Positions 1 through 9,045 of a DNA stretch of 55,272 nucleotides are shown here, piece after piece; within the stretch, counting starts at the first letter, position 1; each line of letters opens with the position of its first letter. The translations under genes and the position numbers were made by a program. This DNA is from Desulfobaccales bacterium (GTDB lineage Bacteria > Desulfobacterota > Desulfobaccia > Desulfobaccales > 0-14-0-80-60-11), in the NCBI GenBank assembly GCA_037481655.1, contig JBBFLF010000012.1:40245-95516 (forward strand). The letters run 5' to 3'. The notes under the pieces were generated by a model. It saw nothing but the letters and a program-made list of their open reading frames with translations, made no database searches and was not told the origin of the DNA.

Positions 1-107
1 GCGCCTCCCGCCCTGAGACATTGCCACCCCCACCCCACCCCTCCCCCGTCCAGGGTGAGGGTGTCATCATGCCGCCTTTTCGTGGTTGCAAGCCGTTATC
101 CTGAACA

Positions 108-165
108 GGAAAGGGGGCCAGGGGTTGCGAACCACCGGCCCCCTCTCCCGCGTCTAGCCGGCCAA
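108..165. repeat. GC-rich palindromic repeat, divergent copy at the end of gpT
   Basis: The arms AAGGGGGCC and GGCCCCCT flank a short centre, with CCAGGGG in the left part. It resembles the intergenic palindromes at 35381, 35566, 37428 and 41287 and overlaps the gpT stop codon. It may serve as a transcript end. Similarity was judged by eye. Confidence 0.4.
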
Positions 166-1044
166 TTCCGGGGCCACCAGGAGGCGGGCGCTCCCCTGCC
201 AGACGTTGGTCTTGAGGGTGGAGCCGCCGGAGAGGTAGCGGTTCTCCAGAAGTTCCCGGGCGGCGGCCTCCAGGGAAGGAGGCACCACCAGAAGATCGGG
301 CCGGATCCGCAAGGGCCGGCCGTCGGCGTTTCTGAGGCTCATCATGGCGGTCCGGGCCGCGGCGTAGTTGGTGGGGTTGAGGGTCTGACGGCTGCCGTAG
401 GCCAGCTGCCAGAGGCCATAGGCGCAGGTGTAGCGGGCGTCCACCCCGAAGCGGTAGGCCCGGCGCATGAACACGGCTTCGTCATCCTTGGCGTCCATGC
501 GGGTGATCTGCACCGGCTGGCGGAGCTGGTAGATGAAGGGCTTGATGGAGCGCCGGGTGTCCAGCAGGAACCAGGGGGTGCCGTCGCCGCCGCCGTCGTT
601 GGAGGCCGTGGTCTCCCCCACGGGGTGGTCCGGGGCGAAGAAGGGGCGGCCGTCGAAGCAGGTCTCCTCCCAGCCCCGGAGCATCAGGTCGGCGATGAGG
701 CGGTCCGGATGGCTGCGGGCCTCCTCGGCCAAGGCGGCGACGATGGGCGTGTAGAGGCCGATCTGGTCGTCTTTGAGGTCGTTGCGGTCCACCTCGATGG
801 TGGCCTCCCAGTCCTTGGTGGCGATCTGGTAGGATTTGCCGGCCAGGGAGCGCACCACCCGGTCGCCGATCCACTCCCGCACCATGGGGAAGTCCAGCAT
901 GAATTTGTAGTCCATGATCCTGGTCTTGGCCGGGACGGTCATGGCCACCTGGGGGTGCCAGACCTCGGCGGCGTTGAAGGCCTGATGGAACACGGTGGAG
1001 AAACCCACGTAGAGATCGCTGATGGCCTGCGCATCAATGATCAT
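154..1044 (-). CDS. Mu-like major head subunit (gpT family), left copy
   Basis: This is a 296-residue homologue of the Mu gpT major capsid protein. It shares long near-identical blocks with the second gpT at 50371 (for example MTVPAKTRIMDYKF, DFPMVREWIGDR and KDWEATIE), so both are the same family, at roughly 60% identity by eye. I chose the ATG at 1044 because AGGAGG lies 6 bases upstream; an upstream in-frame start at 1086 lacks this. The gene follows the I-type protease on the same strand, as in Mu, but the decoration-protein gene found between them in the right-hand copy is absent here. Downstream sequence leaves the window. It could be part of a second prophage or a remnant. The family call is firm; activity is unknown. 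Confidence 0.88.
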   Translation of the reverse strand: MIIDAQAISDLYVGFSTVFHQAFNAAEVWHPQVAMTVPAKTRIMDYKFMLDFPMVREWIGDRVVRSLAGKSYQIATKDWEATIEVDRNDLKDDQIGLYTPIVAALAEEARSHPDRLIADLMLRGWEETCFDGRPFFAPDHPVGETTASNDGGGDGTPWFLLDTRRSIKPFIYQLRQPVQITRMDAKDDEAVFMRRAYRFGVDARYTCAYGLWQLAYGSRQTLNPTNYAAARTAMMSLRNADGRPLRIRPDLLVVPPSLEAAARELLENRYLSGGSTLKTNVWQGSARLLVAPELAG

Positions 1045-1147
1045 GTCCGCCTCCTGATAGGTTGTATTTGCCCGGGAACCGGGCATCAGGTTCTTTAAGA
1101 CTCACCTTTGTCCCTGCCGGCCCGTAGCGGGCGGAAGGGACCAGGAA

Positions 1148-1165
1148 CCTCCCCGCACGGGGAGG
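1148..1165. repeat. Small inverted repeat between the I and T head genes
   Basis: CCTCCCC and GGGGAGG pair around a short loop in the spacer between the protease and capsid genes. There is no T-run, so a classical terminator is unlikely; an RNA processing hairpin is possible. Confidence 0.3.
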
Positions 1166-1197
1166 GCAACAATGAACTGGAAAAACCCCCCGGGATT

Positions 1198-2202
1198 TTA
1201 GAGGAGCGCCTCGGCCTGCAGCCGGGCCCGCTGGGCCTTGAAGGCCTCCGGGGAGATGCCCAGACTGCGGCAGATGAGGAGCTGGCGGGGAGTAAGGTCC
1301 GCCTCGCCGGGAGAGGGACGCTCCGGGGTGTCCGGCGGAAATTTGAACCGCTGGCCGATGGGCACCTGGGGCAGGGCGTTTTTGATGTAGCTGCGGAAGG
1401 CCTCCAGGTCGTGGCGGGCGAAGATCCGGGCGCTTTCCTCCTGGCAGGGCTGGATCTTGCCGGAGGCCAGGGCGGCCTCCACCTCGGCCTCGATCTCCTG
1501 TTCCCGCATCCGGGCCTGGAGGGCCTCCATCTCCAGGCGGGTGCGGCTGAGCTGTTCCAGATTGTCCTTGAGGGCCAGAAGGGTGCCACGGATGCGGGAG
1601 GGGCCGGCCTCGGGCTCCAGGCCCAGGAGGGCCGCCACCTCGCCCCAGGGGTCATTGCTGTCCGAGGGCGGGGGAGAGGCGGCCGGCCCGGTCCGGAGCC
1701 GGGCCACCAGGGGGTCCAGGCCGTTGATGGCCGGGGTGTTGGTGAGGGCCACCTGGAGGAGGGCCAGGGGCCGGCGGGTCTTTTCCTCGAGATGCAGGAC
1801 CGGGGAGAAGTAGCGGTATTCCCGGGCGGCGATGTGGTCCCGGGCGGTGTCGGTCCACTGCACCCGGGCCCAGAGGCCGTCCTCCCGGGCGTCGAGCTCC
1901 TTAATCCAGCCGGCGGCGGGGGCTTTCTGGCCGGTGAGGCTCTGGTGCTCGTAGTCCACCACCAGGTCCAGGCCCCGCGCCTCGAAGTGGGCCACCATGG
2001 CGGTGAGGGCCGCGTCGTCCACCCGCAGGGGCTCCCGGCCGTCGCCCAGGGGCACCTCGCCCTTGGGCAGGAGCCGGATCCAGCCGGGGACCTGGCCGTC
2101 CTTGGTCTCCAGCACCGTCAGCACGGTGGCCTGGCAGGCAGGCGCCGGGCCGGGGCTAACGACCCCAAGAGTCCCGCCGTCACAGGGATGCAGATGATTC
2201 AT
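1198..2202 (-). CDS. Mu-like prophage I protein (head protease/scaffold), left copy
   Basis: The 334-residue product matches the gpI family of Mu-like phages, which mature the prohead and supply the scaffold. It carries the block GLDLVVDYEHQSLTG, then APAAGWIKEL, EYRYFSPVL and LLQVALTNTPA, all mirrored in the second copy at 48969. The C-terminal half is charged and probably helical (scaffold part). I chose the ATG at 2202 because GAGGGGG lies just upstream; an in-frame GTG at 2217 is the alternative. It lies 153 bases upstream of gpT. No portal, terminase or gpF gene precedes it: the neighbour is a divergently transcribed bacterial gene. That suggests a truncated head module. Confidence 0.85.
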   Translation of the reverse strand: MNHLHPCDGGTLGVVSPGPAPACQATVLTVLETKDGQVPGWIRLLPKGEVPLGDGREPLRVDDAALTAMVAHFEARGLDLVVDYEHQSLTGQKAPAAGWIKELDAREDGLWARVQWTDTARDHIAAREYRYFSPVLHLEEKTRRPLALLQVALTNTPAINGLDPLVARLRTGPAASPPPSDSNDPWGEVAALLGLEPEAGPSRIRGTLLALKDNLEQLSRTRLEMEALQARMREQEIEAEVEAALASGKIQPCQEESARIFARHDLEAFRSYIKNALPQVPIGQRFKFPPDTPERPSPGEADLTPRQLLICRSLGISPEAFKAQRARLQAEALL

Positions 2203-2388
2203 GACGTTCCCCCTCACGTGGATTTCCGGGGCCTGATCCGGCCCCGCACTTGAGGGGGAAGCATAGCCGATCCGGGGAAAAACTCCAGCACGCCTGGGAC
2301 GGCTGACTCCGGAAGGGCGGGGAGATTCCCTTTTGACGGCGGAGGCGGTTTATGGGAGAATGCCGGCGAGGTGGGACATGAGAGGTAT

Positions 2389-4086
2389 ATGGGACAGATG
2401 AGCCGGTGTCTGGTGGCCGGACTGGCGGTTTTCCTGATCCTCCTGGGCAACGTTGCGCCTGGGGGCGCCGCGCTGCAGCAGGGGAGACCCACCATCAGTG
2501 TGCGGGAGGCCCGGTTCGGGGCCAAGGGCGACGGGGTCACCGACGACACCGCGGCCATCCAGCGGGCGGTGGACTGGCTCTATGCCCGGGAGGGCGGGAA
2601 GATCCTTTTCCCTCCGGGCACCTACATCGTCACCTCCGTGAACATCCGGGAGGGGATCACCTATGAAGGCTACGGCGCCACCATCAAGAGGCCGGAGCAC
2701 CTGACGGACAAAATCGGCCAGAAGGCGGCCCACTGGGTGCGGACCTTCACCACCCAGAAATACAAATATTGCGGCCAAAGCGACTCCCGGCCGCTGATCA
2801 TCAGGGGCCTCACCTTTGACGGCAGCAGCCAGACCCAAGGGCCATACAAAAAATACGAACTGGAACACGCGGCTCTGGTGTTCCTCACCGGCGACAAGAA
2901 ATGTCCGGGGCGTCTTACTGCTGTGGTGGAGGACTGTGTCTTCAAAAATGCTGTGGCGGACGGCCTCAGTGTCTATGTGAATGTCAAGGTGACGATGCGC
3001 AACTGCCTGGCGGAGAACTGCTTCCGGGGCGGTTTTGTCCTCACCGGCGGCCACTCCGTGGCCGAGGTCACGAACCTTACCACCCGGGGAAAGATTGATC
3101 CCACCGGCATCGATGTGGAGGTGGACGGCGCGGGGTTTGGCAACAGTTACAAGGTGGAGGTGTATCTGGAAAACCTGACGCTGGAGGACGGCGATTTTGA
3201 CGTGGGGGTCAAGGACGGCTCAGTGGTATTGGGTAAGAATATTTTCGCTGAAGCCCCTTTCAATTTAGTAGCGCCTAGGTCCAGGATACTTTTGCGGGAC
3301 TGTCGCTTCGGGATAGGGCCCGACAACCATCTGTATTTCCCCCAGGAGGTCAGCTTTGAGGGCTGCGAGTTCTTTGTTTCCTCCCGGGTGCCCGACAAAC
3401 CTTATCAGCAGCACAGCGCCGCGCCCAAGATCGTCTGGACCACCAAGTACTACAAGGGGGAGAATCAGAAGGTCACCTTCCGGGAGTGCCGTTTTGTCCT
3501 GCCCCCGGGTTACCGGAAAAATCCGGCGGCCAGATATTATGGCCTCTTGACCACCTGGGACGATGTGGATTATCACAACCGACTGGAGATGGAGGGTGGC
3601 GCCATCCAGGGGGATTTTGACGTGGGTTTAGGGATGGTACACAGGGGAGGCCGCTGGCGCCTGAAAAATCTGTCCATTGAGGCCGCGCTGCCCCTGGCCC
3701 TCACCGGCTTTGCCGATTCACTAGGGCGCTCGTTCTTTGATATCGTTGTCGAGGGTCTCAAGGTGAAAAGTTCCAGGTATATCCACCTCACCGGCTACCC
3801 GCAGGCCAACGACAACGGGCTGGAGCACCGGAATGTGGTCATACCGGCCAAGGCCAACATCATCACCTCCACCCACGGCCTGGAGGGGAACCGCTATGCG
3901 GGCAATCGCCTCATCATAGGTCCCGAGCCGCCCACCGCCGCCACCCACGGCCTGCCGGGGGATGTCTTTGAACAGGAGGGGACCGGGAAACGGTGGCGCT
4001 GTGTCCGGCCCGGTTATCTGAAAAGCCGGGATGGCACGGAGAGGCTGGTGGAGGCCCGCTGGGAGGAAATGCCGGCCTCCCGCTGA
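2389..4086 (+). CDS. Secreted right-handed beta-helix (pectate-lyase-like) protein
   Basis: The 565-residue product starts with a signal peptide (hydrophobic LVAGLAVFLILLG, then AALQQ). Next comes the typical entry of pectate-lyase-3/glycosyl-hydrolase-28-like helices, GAKGDGVTDDTAAIQRAVDW followed by GKILFPPGTY. The rest has many short repeats consistent with a parallel beta-helix. Such proteins bind or cleave polysaccharides, and its place next to the exopolysaccharide cluster fits that. No catalytic residues can be assigned with confidence and no VPLPG tail is present. The start is uncertain: ATG at 2389 has GAGAGG close upstream, while GTG at 2371 and ATG at 2398 are alternatives. It could be a lyase, a hydrolase or a binding protein. 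Confidence 0.75.
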   Translation: MGQMSRCLVAGLAVFLILLGNVAPGGAALQQGRPTISVREARFGAKGDGVTDDTAAIQRAVDWLYAREGGKILFPPGTYIVTSVNIREGITYEGYGATIKRPEHLTDKIGQKAAHWVRTFTTQKYKYCGQSDSRPLIIRGLTFDGSSQTQGPYKKYELEHAALVFLTGDKKCPGRLTAVVEDCVFKNAVADGLSVYVNVKVTMRNCLAENCFRGGFVLTGGHSVAEVTNLTTRGKIDPTGIDVEVDGAGFGNSYKVEVYLENLTLEDGDFDVGVKDGSVVLGKNIFAEAPFNLVAPRSRILLRDCRFGIGPDNHLYFPQEVSFEGCEFFVSSRVPDKPYQQHSAAPKIVWTTKYYKGENQKVTFRECRFVLPPGYRKNPAARYYGLLTTWDDVDYHNRLEMEGGAIQGDFDVGLGMVHRGGRWRLKNLSIEAALPLALTGFADSLGRSFFDIVVEGLKVKSSRYIHLTGYPQANDNGLEHRNVVIPAKANIITSTHGLEGNRYAGNRLIIGPEPPTAATHGLPGDVFEQEGTGKRWRCVRPGYLKSRDGTERLVEARWEEMPASR

Positions 4087-4101
4087 CAATCGGGGGAGTG
4101 G

Positions 4102-5238
4102 TCAGGCCCGAGGTTTCTCCGCCAGGAGGCGCTCAATCTCCTCCACGTACCTTTGAATGACGATCCTTTCGTCAAACTCTCGCTCCGCCTTCAGTCTGCC
4201 GTAGCGCCCCATCTCCCTTCGGGCCTCAGGGCCGATTTCGATCATTTTCACCATGGCGGCGGCCAGGGCATTGGCGTCCCTCACCGGCACCATGAAACCG
4301 TTTTTGCCGTCCTCGATCACCTCCCGGCACCCCACCGCGTCGGTGGTGATGACGGGTTTGCCCATTGCCATGGCCTCCAGAACCGACCGGGGCATGCCTT
4401 CCCGGTAGGAGGGGAGCACCACCACGTCGGCCTGGGCAATAAAGGGCCGCACGTCCCGCGTCTCCCGCAGCCAGCGGATCTCTCCCTGCCACTCCCAGGT
4501 CCGGACCTGCCTTTCGGGGACCACCGCCGGGTTTCCCGGGTCCAGGGCCCCCAGAACCTGGAATTCCGCATGTGGGTAGATGCTCTTCACCCGGCCGGCA
4601 GCCGCGGCGAACTCGCCGATTCCCTTGTCCCACAGCAGCCGGCCGATGAAGAGGAAAATCGGCCTGTCCTCCCTGGGGGGGGTTCCAGAGGGCTGCGGCG
4701 AATAATGTCCCAGGTCCACCCCGGACCCGGGCACCCGGCGGACCTTCGAGAATGACACCAGACGCCGGGAGAGAAAGAATTCCTGGTCATCGGGGTTCTG
4801 GAAGAAAACCGCCCGGGGGAAGAGCAAGGCCAGGCGGTAGAGGAGACATGTGAGGTGGTATAGGGGCCCCTTGTTCATCAGGGCATAACCGCCGCCGGTC
4901 ACGGTGCAAAAGGAAGGTATGCCGGCTGCCGCCGCAGCCAGGGACCCGTAAATCACCGGTTTAATGGTGTAATGAAGGACAACATCCGGCCTTCCGGAGC
5001 GATAAGAGCGGAGCAGTTCCAGAAAGAATCTGCCTTCTTCCAAGGGGTTCAGGCCGCCCCGGCGGATATGCCGGAGCGGCCGGCACACCACCCCCATCTC
5101 CCGCACCCCTTCCTCATAGCCGTCAGGGGCGGCCAGGGCCACGACCTCATTTCCCCTGGCCAGAAGGGCCTGCATCAGGCCCCGGCGAAAGTGATAAAGA
5201 TTGACATAAATGCTGGATACAAAAAAGAGGGTGGCCAT
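4102..5238 (-). CDS. GT4 family glycosyltransferase
   Basis: This 378-residue GT-B fold enzyme belongs to family GT4. The N-terminal half contains PDVVLHYTIKPVIYGSLAA, typical of capsule and O-antigen transferases. The C-terminal half contains FLFIGRLLWDKGIGEF and the nucleotide-sugar site REGMPRSVLEAMAMGKPVITT, with the usual E-x7-E acidic pair. It probably adds one hexose or N-acetyl-hexosamine during repeat-unit assembly on the cytoplasmic face. It is the last gene of the minus-strand polysaccharide cluster and starts 5 bases after the polymerase stop. Its GC content is high, unlike the AT-rich polymerase before it. Donor and acceptor cannot be told from sequence. Confidence 0.85.
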   Translation of the reverse strand: MATLFFVSSIYVNLYHFRRGLMQALLARGNEVVALAAPDGYEEGVREMGVVCRPLRHIRRGGLNPLEEGRFFLELLRSYRSGRPDVVLHYTIKPVIYGSLAAAAAGIPSFCTVTGGGYALMNKGPLYHLTCLLYRLALLFPRAVFFQNPDDQEFFLSRRLVSFSKVRRVPGSGVDLGHYSPQPSGTPPREDRPIFLFIGRLLWDKGIGEFAAAAGRVKSIYPHAEFQVLGALDPGNPAVVPERQVRTWEWQGEIRWLRETRDVRPFIAQADVVVLPSYREGMPRSVLEAMAMGKPVITTDAVGCREVIEDGKNGFMVPVRDANALAAAMVKMIEIGPEARREMGRYGRLKAEREFDERIVIQRYVEEIERLLAEKPRA

Positions 5239-5243
5239 TAGGG

Positions 5244-6542
5244 TCAGGGGATAGGGTGCGCCTGTTGAGCCGTCAGCCTCAAGGGAAGCCTGGGCTTCAA
5301 AAGTTCCGGGGCAGTATTTTCCTGCCTTCTTTTCTCCAGCCAGATCATGGCATTGAGAAAGGCCAGGAGGATCCAGAATGAGCGGAACCGTATCCCATCA
5401 TGGCCTATATTGTAGATAATCAAGGCCATTATAACCCAGCCGCCACTTTTTAGTGTTAATGAGTTCCAAAAATATCTTACAAACCAACTTATAAATAATA
5501 AAAAACCTATTATACCATAATTTCTGAAAATACCCATAAACATATTGTGAACTTCCATAACCATTTTACTTTTCCCAAATCCTCTTTGCAATTCTTCTCT
5601 TTCCTTTAAAAGACCAGCACCCTTTCCTGCAACAATTTCAATACCATTTAATGATTTCATGGGCTCGTATATTCTGTCTAAAATACCATCCCTACCATAG
5701 ATCATTTCACTTAATGACCATTGCCTCTTAGGTCGAACTTCAATTTTTTCTTGAAAAATATATGTTGAAAAAAAATAAAAATATAAAAAGCTTATTGATG
5801 TCATAAATAGAACAATTATATTTACTTTAAATAATCTAGCTCTTGCCAATAAATAGAAACCGAAACATATTAATGCAAATATCCCCGCTCTCGACAATGA
5901 AATAAGACCGAAAACAAAAGATATTATTATAAATAAAATATTAATTATATCATATAATAATACTTTTTCATGATTATTATTTAATTCAATTAATAAAATG
6001 CCATATGAACACAAAATTACTGCAAAATAAGCAAGCTGATTAGGATTATTGAAAGACAATATAACACGACCTTCGTCGCTATATCCCTTTACTAAAAAGC
6101 ACCCAAAAATGGACATTATTAAAGCAATATAAATAAAATTTAGATTTTTTCTTTTTTTTAATAAAGAAATGAATATGATTGAAAAAAAATAAAGTATAAA
6201 AAAACCATAAATGATAATTGCACTTGAAAATAAATACCATAAATCTCTTGGATATAATATATAATTTATACCATTTATTAAGCAAACCCATAGAACAAAA
6301 GGAATTAATGGTTTTATTTGCCTTAATATGTCTTCATTTATTTCATCCCGATGTGATAGCGCCCACAAAAAAATAAATAATATCGGTATATCTACTAATT
6401 GATATCCTCCAGAAGGAAAGATGTACATGGGCAATAGAAAAAACACCATGATCAAGAGAGAGCCAAGCAAATATTGCTTCTGAACCTTTATTGTGGTTTC
6501 TGAGGTTATGTATTTTCCTGAATATTGATAAAAGAGACCCAT
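5244..6542 (-). CDS. Wzy-like O-antigen/exopolysaccharide polymerase or ligase
   Basis: The 432-residue product is almost entirely membrane segments (about ten to twelve), with a larger hydrophilic loop around residues 250-320 that includes RPKRQW and YGRDGILDRIYEP. This pattern and the position in the cluster fit the Wzy/O-antigen ligase family, which joins repeat units in the periplasm. Sequence in this family is poorly conserved, so the call rests on topology and context. The start has GAGGT upstream. Most of the gene is very AT-rich, while the last 150 bases return to the GC-rich style of the region; this suggests the gene was acquired and that its 3' end was joined to resident DNA. Confidence 0.7.
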   Translation of the reverse strand: MGLFYQYSGKYITSETTIKVQKQYLLGSLLIMVFFLLPMYIFPSGGYQLVDIPILFIFLWALSHRDEINEDILRQIKPLIPFVLWVCLINGINYILYPRDLWYLFSSAIIIYGFFILYFFSIIFISLLKKRKNLNFIYIALIMSIFGCFLVKGYSDEGRVILSFNNPNQLAYFAVILCSYGILLIELNNNHEKVLLYDIINILFIIISFVFGLISLSRAGIFALICFGFYLLARARLFKVNIIVLFMTSISFLYFYFFSTYIFQEKIEVRPKRQWSLSEMIYGRDGILDRIYEPMKSLNGIEIVAGKGAGLLKEREELQRGFGKSKMVMEVHNMFMGIFRNYGIIGFLLFISWFVRYFWNSLTLKSGGWVIMALIIYNIGHDGIRFRSFWILLAFLNAMIWLEKRRQENTAPELLKPRLPLRLTAQQAHPIP

Positions 6543-6551
6543 CTGATTACC

Positions 6552-8459
6552 TCAGCTCTTTTTATGATTTTCCTGGTCAATATATATCCGTTGCCAAAGT
6601 TCAAAATTTAGCAATAACCAGAGGTGATTATTCCATACGTTCCGGCCATTGACATGCTCCTGCCAAAGCCTTTCCACCACATTCCTATTAAAAAAACCCC
6701 GCTGGAGTGTCTTGTCGTCCATTAACACTTCGAAAGCAAAAGATTTCAATTTGCCTCGAAACCAAGGGTCGGTGGGAACTGCAAACCCATGCTTAGGCTT
6801 CTTGAGGACTGACTTCGGCAGCAGACCCTTTACTGCACGCTTAATTATTTTTTTAGTACTTATTCCTTGAATTTTATAATAACCAGGTATCTGAAATGCC
6901 ATTTCAACCAAACGGTGGTCTAATAGCGGGAGTCGAGCTTCCAAACTACAGGCCATGGTGGCTTTGTCAACTTTTTCCATGTATGTGTCAGGCAGCCATG
7001 TTTTCAGATCAATGTATAGAAGTCTATTTAAATTGTCATTAGTACATATTTTATCCGATTTTTTAAAATAATGCGGATAAATCCAGACGGGGTCATAGTC
7101 ATTAAGCTCTTCCCAAAAATGTGAAGTAAAAAGTTCTGCTTGCATATCTTTTGAGAATATTTGCAGCCAAGAAGCATATCTTGCGGCTGGGTCAATAATA
7201 GGCAGTGTTTTAAATATGGTTTTGAGCCGCCGGAACCGGGGTATCTTATTAATAATACTTGGAATAACCTTGCCAATTAGCCAGTTTGGCAATTTTTGAT
7301 AGGTACTTGCAAAACGATCTGCCACATATCTACGGTAGCCTCCAAAAAGTTCGTCTCCACCATCCCCGGCCAAAACCACTTTCACATGTTCTCGGGCAAA
7401 ACAACTAAGGATAAATATGGGAAAGCCAGCCGCGTCACCGAAAGGCTCATCATAGTGGTAAATCAGTTTTGATAAAAGGTTAACCAGGTCGAGGTCGTTG
7501 ACTTTAAGTTCATAATGCTCGGTCCCCAAGTGGTTTGCTACCCTGCGTGCATCGGCTAATTCGTTATAGGCCCCGCCCACGTCAAAGCCTAAGGAAAAGG
7601 TCTTTACCGGGCCCGAGCCATGACGTTTCATCAAAGCGACGACCGCGCTGGAATCCACTCCCCCGCTTAAAAATGCACCTACCGGGACATCAGCAATCAT
7701 GCGCCGGCGCACCGAATCATCCAGCAGATTTAAGATATGTTCACTGTATTCCTGTTCGGAAAGCTGCGCCCCTACGGGTAACTGCGGATTGTCCCCCACA
7801 TCCCAGTAAGATGTGATCCTAAAATGCTCTTTAGACACTGATAAATAATGGCCGGGTAATAATTTATAAATATTTTTTAAAATAGTCTCCGGGGCAACTG
7901 CATGCCCAAAAGCAAGGAAATTGGCTAGGCCTCTCAGGTTTAGCTGACGGAGAACTTCAGATGTAGCTAGAATCGCTTTTATTTCAGAAGCAAAAATTAT
8001 TTTTTCTTTATCATGATAATAATATAAAGGTTTTTCCCCAATTCGGTCCCGAGCAAGGAAAAGAGTCCTTTCTCTATTGTCCCAGATGGCGAAAGCAAAC
8101 ATCCCGTTAAATCTGCATAAACATTTGGGGCCCCACTCCTCGAAAGAATGTAAGACAACCTCAGTATCACTTTTGCTTTTAAATTTATGGCCGCGCGACT
8201 CGAGTTCTGGACGCAAGTCCATAAAATTATAAAGTTCCCCATTATATACTATACAAGTGGTGCCATCCTCATTCCATATTGGTTGCTGACCCCCAGCAAG
8301 ATCTATGATACTTAAGCGCCGAATACCAAGAAAAATGCCGTTTTCTGACCAAAAACCTTTTTCATCCGGGCCTCGATGCTTTAGATAATCCAAGGCATCT
8401 TCTAAATTGTAATTCACCTTCTCTTCAGCAAAATTAATATATCCAAAGATGCCACACAT
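6552..8459 (-). CDS. asnB: Asparagine synthase (glutamine-hydrolysing)
   Basis: The 635-residue product is a full-length class II glutamine amidotransferase. It begins MCGIFGYINF, giving the nucleophile Cys2 after Met removal. Further on are LRHRGPDE-type residues (LKHRGPDEKG) and the ATP pyrophosphatase loop LSGGVDSSAVV near residue 265. The enzyme transfers ammonia from glutamine to an activated carboxylate. In exopolysaccharide clusters with exosortases, such genes are frequent and may amidate uronic acids rather than make asparagine; that role is inferred. GAGGG precedes the ATG. It lies 9 bases before the polymerase and is moderately AT-rich. Downstream of the decayed GT4 gene, so it may rely on read-through from further upstream. 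Confidence 0.92.
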   Translation of the reverse strand: MCGIFGYINFAEEKVNYNLEDALDYLKHRGPDEKGFWSENGIFLGIRRLSIIDLAGGQQPIWNEDGTTCIVYNGELYNFMDLRPELESRGHKFKSKSDTEVVLHSFEEWGPKCLCRFNGMFAFAIWDNRERTLFLARDRIGEKPLYYYHDKEKIIFASEIKAILATSEVLRQLNLRGLANFLAFGHAVAPETILKNIYKLLPGHYLSVSKEHFRITSYWDVGDNPQLPVGAQLSEQEYSEHILNLLDDSVRRRMIADVPVGAFLSGGVDSSAVVALMKRHGSGPVKTFSLGFDVGGAYNELADARRVANHLGTEHYELKVNDLDLVNLLSKLIYHYDEPFGDAAGFPIFILSCFAREHVKVVLAGDGGDELFGGYRRYVADRFASTYQKLPNWLIGKVIPSIINKIPRFRRLKTIFKTLPIIDPAARYASWLQIFSKDMQAELFTSHFWEELNDYDPVWIYPHYFKKSDKICTNDNLNRLLYIDLKTWLPDTYMEKVDKATMACSLEARLPLLDHRLVEMAFQIPGYYKIQGISTKKIIKRAVKGLLPKSVLKKPKHGFAVPTDPWFRGKLKSFAFEVLMDDKTLQRGFFNRNVVERLWQEHVNGRNVWNNHLWLLLNFELWQRIYIDQENHKKS

Positions 8460-8516
8460 ATATTCCCTCTTATTTTCTTGCGATCTCCTTTTAAAAAGAA
8501 AAATATATAATAATAT

Positions 8517-9045
8517 TCAATTGTTTGTTAAGCAATAAATTATCCAATCTTGACCTCGGTTAAAATGGTCATCCTTTTCAATTTTTTTACAACGCAGAGA
8601 AAGAAGATTCTTTCCTAAAAGAGACAGAATAATCCAATAAATCCATTTGCCGCCAATCATGAGAGGGTATGCGAGGACCGTATGAACAGGAGTGTGGCTG
8701 TCGACCATTCAGACAGGCACCATAGCCATAGCCGCCAAACGCATTACCAAACCGCAAAAGCGGAAGACTTAGCTGTGCACTATATCATAGGGGCCGTTTT
8801 CCTTCGAGATCCGCAAAAATTTCGGGCGAGGATCAAGGGGCGGGAATGCTGGAAACATGGCATAATGCGGCTTCCCAGGGCCTGCACTTCCTGATCGTAG
8901 AAACATTCCTCCTCTGTATGGGTCAGAATATCTACCCGGAAGCGTTCCCTTTTCAGACACCGCAGAACCTGAACCAGCCAGGTTTCGATGCCGCCCACGC
9001 CCATGGTGCCCACAACCTGAAGCTCACAGATAGGTTTTTTTTCAT
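8517..9045 (-). pseudogene. Decayed GT4 glycosyltransferase (N-terminal part only)
   Basis: Joining three reading-frame pieces recovers the start of a GT4 enzyme: VVGTMGVGGIETWLVQVLR, then NGPYDIVHS, then a piece with SHTPVHTVLAYPLMIGG. The ATG at 9045 overlaps the preceding stop as ATGA. An 8-A run right after it puts the protein out of frame; nine would restore MKKKPICELQVVGTMG. A second frame change lies near 8815-8822 at a T run. In-frame TAA (8769-8771) and TGA (8709-8711) interrupt the rest where family members have HSH and an Arg. Sequence stops matching at about 155 codons, so the C-terminal donor-binding half is missing. Multiple independent lesions argue for a true pseudogene rather than a sequencing slip. 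Confidence 0.8.

Noticed and set aside
154-2202. Encapsulin or gene-transfer-agent shell
   Set aside because: The coat protein is clearly of the Mu gpT family and no cargo gene is adjacent; only the unusual isolation is retained as a finding.
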